From assembly GCA_911728455.2 (NCBI GenBank), contig OU452219.1, forward strand, positions 12,924,397 to 12,988,396: 64,000 bases of DNA. The letters are read 5' to 3'. The stretch's first letter is position 1. Every line of letters starts with the position of its first letter. This DNA is from Marthasterias glacialis. Its lineage: Eukaryota > Echinodermata > Asteroidea > Forcipulatida > Asteriidae. A program made the position numbers and the translations under genes. Shown piece after piece: positions 59,518-64,000 of this stretch. A model generated the notes under the pieces. The model saw only the letters and a list, made by a program, of their open reading frames with translations, did not search any database and had not been told where the DNA came from.

Positions 59518-59630
59518 AACCCCATTTGCATGTGAAGCCACAAGCTCAAACAGCGCCCTCTCTGAGGTCAAAGGAAGACCTCTGGCCGATAGTTGTACGA
59601 GGCAGGTAAACACAATGGCGGCGTATGAAG
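59518..59630 (+). repeat. Repeat shared with the POLH 3' UTR (49938-50050)
   Basis: Both have CACAAGCTCA, AGCGCCCTC, GTCAAAGGAAGACC and CGATAGTTGT / TGATAGTTGT in the same order and orientation. Confidence 0.7.
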
Positions 59631-60317
59631 AGGGGTCTATTTTGCTGTGACAGTTTTGTTACACAGACGGAGACCGAAGACCGAAGCTCACCAGCCAAAA
59701 CACCAGGTGGTTTACATTGCTTGTGACTGATTCCCAGTTCAGCAAATCAGTCAGTTAAGCATTTTTTTTCTGCTCTGCAGGTCGAGGAAATCCGTCCATG
59801 GTGCGCTTCTTCAGGCGGTGGGGAGTTGATGTTGGTAAAGCATATCACTAGAGAGACGATCACAGAGAAGAAATTCTCCATGCAAAGTACATTGCTCTGC
59901 TACACTTGTACACACGGCATTCCTCATCTCTGAGTAGACTGGTATCCCAGGTAGATGACCCAATCTTCATTAAGGACTCTAATACAGATACAGGCCACTA
60001 GACTAGACCACCAAATGCTGGAGACCAATAGATGAGGTCAGAGTGCAAACAGGTACATTAATGACATCACAGATGAATCCTTTGTAATTTTGACACGGTC
60101 CTAATTCTGTCTGCAATAATGCCAAGGGAAGGATTAGATTGGGTTAGCGGTATGGGGATGGCTTGGCTATGGTAATGGTGCAGACAGTGTGTTATCAACA
60201 TTGTTCGTACATGATTGTTGTGAAGCAGGTTTCATGGGATATGCGTGCATGTGCTAAAAGAGGTATTCCACCCTCACACTAGAGGGTAGCATAGATTGTT
60301 TTCTTCAATTCTGCAGC

Positions 60318-60436
60318 CAATTTCACGAAACTTTACGCAACTGCGTAAGTCCACTTGCGCAAGATTTATTGTGTTAGTGGTGCACAACTTACGCAATAAA
60401 TGTTGCACGAGTGGACAAACGCAGTTGCGTAAACTG
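60318..60436. mobile_element. Palindromic MITE with TTACGCAACTGCG arms
   Basis: TTTACGCAACTGCGTAAGTC on the left and CGCAGTTGCGTAAAC on the right, with GTCCACTTGCGCAA against TTGCACGAGTGGAC. Confidence 0.6.
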
Positions 60437-60764
60437 TCTTTTAAACTGCAGATCTATTCCCAATTTCATATCACAGCTTCGGTACCCTGTAAAGTGTCTA
60501 ATTCTATGGGCTGAGCAATGCCATGAAATAGGGGCCTCGTTAATGCTAGATCAGTTTGTCCCCTGACAAAATAATTCAATGTCGTCAAACTCACACATTC
60601 AAAGTGAGCTTTATGATGTCTGTTATGAGTTTGTAAATTGGGAGGAGAAGCTCCATGTTTCCCGCATGTATGCAAAACTAAAATGACTTTTGCTTTTTCC
60701 TTCCTACGTGACAATTTTCACATTCCGCAGTCCCACACCTTGTCTCAAATCTTCCACAGCGATA

Positions 60765-61142
60765 GTTTTTAGATGCGACATCTGGTTTTTATTCCTCATG
60801 ACCTTGATGCACAATCCGTTACAGGTTAATCCACCGGCACCATTTTGAAAGTGATCATCGGGCGCCTGTCACTCATCGTCGCTAATTACATGTGCGCCTT
60901 CGATGGTTGGTTTAAAAAAAAACTTCCCAGCTGAATTTTTGTATCAATAGTTTGTCCTGACCATAGTCTTAATACTTGCTGTGTTTTTTGTTCCTTTTGC
61001 AAACCACTGATGCACTGGGTACAAGTCTTGTTCAAAACTCCTGCCATTGGCACAGAAGCCAACTTTGCTAGTATTTTGTAAGAGGTGTGAGTGGCATCCA
61101 ATAGCTTCAGGAGTACAATGCCATGATGTCAAGAGTTCTTCA
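60765..61142 (-). other. RASGRP: RasGRP probable proximal 3' UTR
   Basis: A minus-strand AATAAA lies at 60793-60788, about 350 nt after the stop. A longer UTR is possible, because more AATAAA copies occur further left (for example near 60364-60369). Confidence 0.3.
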
Positions 61143-61313
61143 TCAGACTTGGGTATCTTTTTGTAGATGTAAGGTATCCATCTGGTCCAGGATGAAGGAA
61201 ACGGTATGTCGTCTGATGAGCTCAAGGTGACTCTCCAACATCTTATTCTTCTCCTGAATGCTCGTCACTTCATGCTTCAAGCGAACGTTCTCCATTTCCA
61301 GGAGTTCTCGATC
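61143..61313 (-). CDS. RASGRP: RasGRP last exon: C-terminal coiled coil
   Basis: The acceptor CTCTTTTCTTCAG leads into 56 codons and a TGA at 61145-61143. The sequence starts DRELLEMENVRLKHEV and has heptad-spaced Leu, Ile and Met through SFILDQMDTLHLQKDTQV. It is a predicted leucine-zipper-like coiled coil, as known at the RasGRP1 C-terminus where it aids dimerisation. It continues the helix begun in the previous exon. Confidence 0.9.
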   Translation of the reverse strand, partial: DRELLEMENVRLKHEVTSIQEKNKMLESHLELIRRHTVSFILDQMDTLHLQKDTQV

Positions 61314-63820
61314 CTGAAGAAAAGAGCGAGAAGACATTAGACTTGAGAAAAATACAACTCTTAATGGTAACTTGTACGGTGTGCATTGTCATGCACTTGG
61401 TAATGACCTGGGCCCAAATTCATAGAGCTGCTTAAGCACTGAATATTGCTTAACAATTTTCTGGTAAGCAAAACTGAGCAGGATACCAATCACAGATGGT
61501 ACATGTGAAATGGTATTTTGGTTGGTAACCTTATTCTGGTAAGCAGATTTTGGCTGTGCTTAGCTACTTTTGTGCTTAAGCAGCTCTATGAAGTTGGGCC
61601 TTGTACTTTCTTTAAAAAAAATTTAAAATTTTAAGCGGGAATTCAAAGCAAATTTTGATATCTAAGAACACATGTAATAAAAGCATCAAAATTGAGAAGC
61701 CAAAATGTTTTCAATGTTTACTTAAACCTCTGGGCCCGATTTCATATAGTTGCTTAAGAACAAAAAGTAGCTAAGCCTAACAAAATGATGATTTAATACC
61801 AAAATAAAGTTACCAGCCATGTCACATTTTTGCTCAGCAGAAAATTTTTAAGCACTGTTGTCTGCTTAAGCATCTCTATGAAATTTGGCCCTGTTAATTA
61901 TGTCACGACTTTGTGTTGGCACTTCCTACAATCTACAAAAATGTGATGGAAAAAACGCATGAAGAAAAAAATGTTTCAAACCTACTCTTTCTGCACTAAT
62001 GAGCTTGTCTTTGAGTTCATCACTCTTGGACGCAGTACTGCTCTTGAACACACTGGAATCACTTCCTGTTACGCTATTCTGGTCTCCGAAACTACTATTG
62101 CTGTCATCTTCGCTCAGTTCACTCAACCTCCGGCCACTGCTGCAGATGATGCCTCCGTGTTCTTCGCTCTCCTTGTCCGAGTCTTGGGATGCTGTCTCTG
62201 GGTTGAGTGCGGTGTCCGTCTGCGTCGCTTGTTGGACTTGTCTCATCTGCTTCTGGCACTGAGTAAAGCGCTGCTGGTCCTCCCAGACGATTTCTTTGGA
62301 GATTGAGACTAGTGGATGTAAATAAAACAGCGCTAGATTAAAATTTAGATCAATGCTATTTTTTTGGTTTTTCGCATTTTTTTTCCAGGCATGATTTCAG
62401 ATTTCAAAAGAATGCTTTCATAACAACTGTAAAGAAGACTAAATATGAGCTGAACAATTTTTAATGATGCTGGAATTTTAAAAAGCAATTAAAAAAAACC
62501 ACCTTCTTTTGACATCTCTCCTGCAATGGAGGATCAGGATCCTGCATCAGGATCAAGCAGAAAATTTACACTCAGGTCACTATAACTGAGAAATCGTGTG
62601 AATTTCGTGGAACAACTGTCCGGAACACGTCGCAGTAATTGGAATTTTTTCTACTCTTGCGACTGCTGATTTTTTTCTGACGGCGACTGATGCCAATCGT
62701 CTTAACATCATCGTAGTTATACTCAGGTTGAAAACAATCGGCAACTGATTTGTTCTCAGTGGTCTTTACTCTGAAAAGTCAGTCGCTGACTGTTCTGTGT
62801 TATCGCAAGGTTGACCTGAGGTCAGCTTAAAACAACAGCTTTTTATCCTCAACTTTGATGGCAATCAAATTATGTCCTAACACCCACCTCTGTTTAGCTG
62901 ACTAGTACTTTGGCTGTATCCCTTGATATCGTGACTGTTTTTCCTCCTGCTCACGACGACCCCGTTGGCATTACCGTTTGCCTTTGCCACATTGACCGGC
63001 CCGTCCAATGTGTGCCTCCGTTGCATCGTCGACGTGATCCCGTTCGTGCCGTTTGCTTTCTTACTCCTACACTCAATGACCAGCCGATCTTTGCAGTGCT
63101 TGTGGGCATTGATCCCGCACACCTTGCACTTGACTCCCTGCTTGATCAGTCCCCACAGGAGCCCCGTACAATGCTGGCAGAAGGTTGGCGTCAGGTAGGT
63201 GTGGACGCTGAAGTTGTGTTTGTAGCTGTAGCTCAGAGCAAGGCTGTGGGCCCGCATGAAGTAGGAGCACATCTCGCTCCGACTGATCAGACCTTCCCTG
63301 TGGGTTGAAATCGTGCAAGTAAATTTATCAACTCGGTGTGTCTTGTGGTTAACCATCTCGGGAAGCCTTTGAAATTTGATTGATTCAAAATGTGTTGATC
63401 GCTCACATTGTTTTTCGTTCATCTGTAAATGTTTCCTGTCGTTTAACATTAGCAATGTGTATTTCTCATTAGTGACATAAGTTGACAAATGCATATTGCC
63501 ACAAAGAAGACTCCAACGTCAAAAAGCCATCAGCTGAAAATTAAAAAGCTTGAACATGCTCGACAGCTCGTCACTCATAATTATTTTCAAAAGGAAACAT
63601 TTCATTGGGGGGGGATGTACATGCCGAAGGGATTTATTGATTGCACAGCCGAGAACTGACTACCGTCTAGTGGCTATGAGAGCAAAATAAAACTGTGTAC
63701 TGACCTGTCTGCATTAAGTACACAGAAGGATTCCATGAAAGGAAAGTTGGTGGCAATGCCCTGAAAGTCAGCACATGTGATGTAACCATCCTTATCTGTA
63801 TCATAAATCTTGAACACTGT
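61143..63820 (-). CDS. RASGRP: Ras guanyl-releasing protein (RasGRP), 3' part, 4 exons
   Basis: RasGRPs activate Ras/Rap at membranes in response to diacylglycerol and calcium. Exons in gene order are 63705-63820, 62888-63297, 61986-62293 and 61143-61313, with matching phases (0/2, 1/1, 2/0, 0/stop). They encode an EF hand (DTDKDGYITCADF), a second EF hand, a complete C1 domain, a Ser/Glu-rich linker, and a C-terminal coiled coil ending in DTQV. The spacing EF-EF-C1-linker-coil and the NFPFMESFCVL link between EF hands are typical of RasGRP rather than PKC or chimaerins. The REM and CDC25 catalytic domains lie right of the window. Which vertebrate paralogue (1-4) is closest was not resolved. 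Confidence 0.93.
61409..61600. repeat. GGGCCCAATTTCATA / TGCTTAGC repeat, copy 3
   Basis: The family landmarks GAGCAGGATACCAATCAC and TGTGCTTAGCTAC. It lies in the last RasGRP intron. Confidence 0.75.
61732..61893. repeat. GGGCCCAATTTCATA / TGCTTAGC repeat, copy 4
   Basis: A more diverged copy, GGGCCCGATTTCATATAG to CTCTATGAAATTTGGCCC, in the same RasGRP intron. Confidence 0.7.
61986..62293 (-). CDS. RASGRP: RasGRP exon: acidic/serine-rich linker
   Basis: The acceptor AATCTCCAAAG and the donor GCAGAAAGA|GTAGGT flank 308 nt, in frame with both neighbours. It begins EIVWEDQQRFTQCQKQMRQV (helical, Gln-rich), then a long Ser/Asp/Glu-rich stretch with LSELSEDDSNSSFGD, and ends in a charged helix SDELKDKLISAER. 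It is probably disordered and phosphorylated between two helical parts. Linkers of this kind vary strongly among RasGRPs. Confidence 0.85.
62294..62887 (-). other. RasGRP intron
   Basis: No recognised element; AT-rich. Confidence 0.85.
62888..63297 (-). CDS. RASGRP: RasGRP exon: second EF hand and C1 domain
   Basis: The acceptor TTTCAACCCACAG and the donor AACAGAG|GTGGGT flank 410 nt. The second EF loop, NADREGLISRSE, has Asn at 1, Asp at 3, Glu at 5 and Glu at 12. The C1 domain has perfect spacing, H-X12-C-X2-C-X13-C-X2-C-X4-H-X2-C-X7-C, starting at HNFSVHTYLTPTFC. It contains the GLLWGLIKQG loop seen in diacylglycerol-responsive C1 domains, with Trp at the membrane tip. A basic tail with SRRKNSHD follows and may be a phosphorylation site. 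Confidence 0.95.
63298..63704 (-). other. RasGRP intron between the EF-hand exons
   Basis: It splits the second EF hand. No recognised element. Confidence 0.85.
63705..63820 (-). CDS. RASGRP: RasGRP exon: first EF hand
   Basis: The acceptor GTTAACAG|ACAGTG and the donor GCAGACAG|GTCAGT flank 116 nt. The loop DTDKDGYITCAD has Asp at 1, 3, 5, Gly at 6, Ile at 8 and Asp at 12, so calcium binding is expected. It continues FQGIATNFPFMESFCVLNAD, which runs into the second EF loop in the next exon. Confidence 0.92.
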
Positions 63821-64000
63821 CTGTTAACAGATCAAAAATAAATAAATGAAGATATTAAAATCATCTCAAAACACCGATACAAAATATGTTTACATGTATA
63901 CTTTTTTTCATACACAGTAAAAAGACAAGCCCATCAAGTCTGCAGTAGATTTAAACATTGAGCGATAAACAAACAAAAAATATTCATTAACGAAGCAAAA

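Larger units (their letters stand above)
50786..60764. other. Intergenic region between POLH and RasGRP (tail-to-tail)
   Basis: No exon was recognised in about 10 kb. It holds a 230-bp repeat copy, poly-G/poly-C tracts (51200-51300, 51530-51560), AT and CT microsatellites, a GGGCCCAATTTC repeat, MITEs at 57545 and 60318, and the 59518 repeat. Part may be RasGRP 3' UTR. Confidence 0.5.
61314..61985 (-). other. RasGRP last intron
   Basis: It holds two GGGCCCAATTTC repeat copies in the same orientation, covering more than half of it. Confidence 0.9.

Overview
The window is animal nuclear DNA with an AT-rich base composition, long introns, GT-AG splice sites and many short interspersed repeats. 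It looks like a marine invertebrate deuterostome, most likely an echinoderm such as a sea star. That placement is inference. It rests on the clear deuterostome-type protein fragments, the very frequent TACATGTA-type motifs, and many palindromic repeats with ends such as GGGCCCAATTTCATAGAGC. No prokaryotic gene layout, rRNA, CRISPR array or operon is present.

Three protein genes can be built from exons. (1) Minus strand, from the left edge to about 35.26 kb: the 5' part of an ASPP-family gene (TP53BP2/PPP1R13B type, apoptosis-stimulating protein of p53). Exons 2-4 are well supported (28894-29041, 23472-23597, 14137-14180). A short coding exon 1 (35238-35261) and a fifth exon (13268-13351) are candidates. 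The coiled-coil, ankyrin and SH3 parts must lie left of position 1. (2) Plus strand, 39506-49899: a complete DNA polymerase eta gene (POLH) of ten coding exons, with all splice phases consistent, giving an inferred protein of 805 residues. (3) Minus strand, 61143-63820: the last four coding exons of a Ras guanyl-releasing protein (RasGRP), with paired EF hands, a C1 domain and a C-terminal coiled coil. The REM and CDC25 GEF exons lie beyond the right edge.

ASPP and POLH are head-to-head. POLH and RasGRP are tail-to-tail. The interval between ASPP and POLH (35.3-39.5 kb) is the most unusual part of the window. It holds an 875-bp foldback-type element whose long inverted ends are built of short GGGGGCGAG-type tandem repeats and which is flanked by an 8-bp target duplication. 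Next to it is a 1.8-kb nest of inverted, near-identical copies of a roughly 430-bp CpG-rich unit carrying CRE-like TGACGTCA sites.

The rest is intron and intergenic DNA rich in repeats. These include a roughly 580-bp element with two long and two partial copies, a roughly 165-bp family with seven copies, several palindromic MITE families, hAT-like MITE material, tRNA-derived sequences with A and B boxes, a LINE 3' fragment, a 102-bp tandem repeat and microsatellites. The three genes have no evident shared pathway beyond loosely related DNA-damage/p53 (POLH, ASPP) and Ras signalling (RasGRP, ASPP) themes. Their adjacency should not be read as functional linkage.
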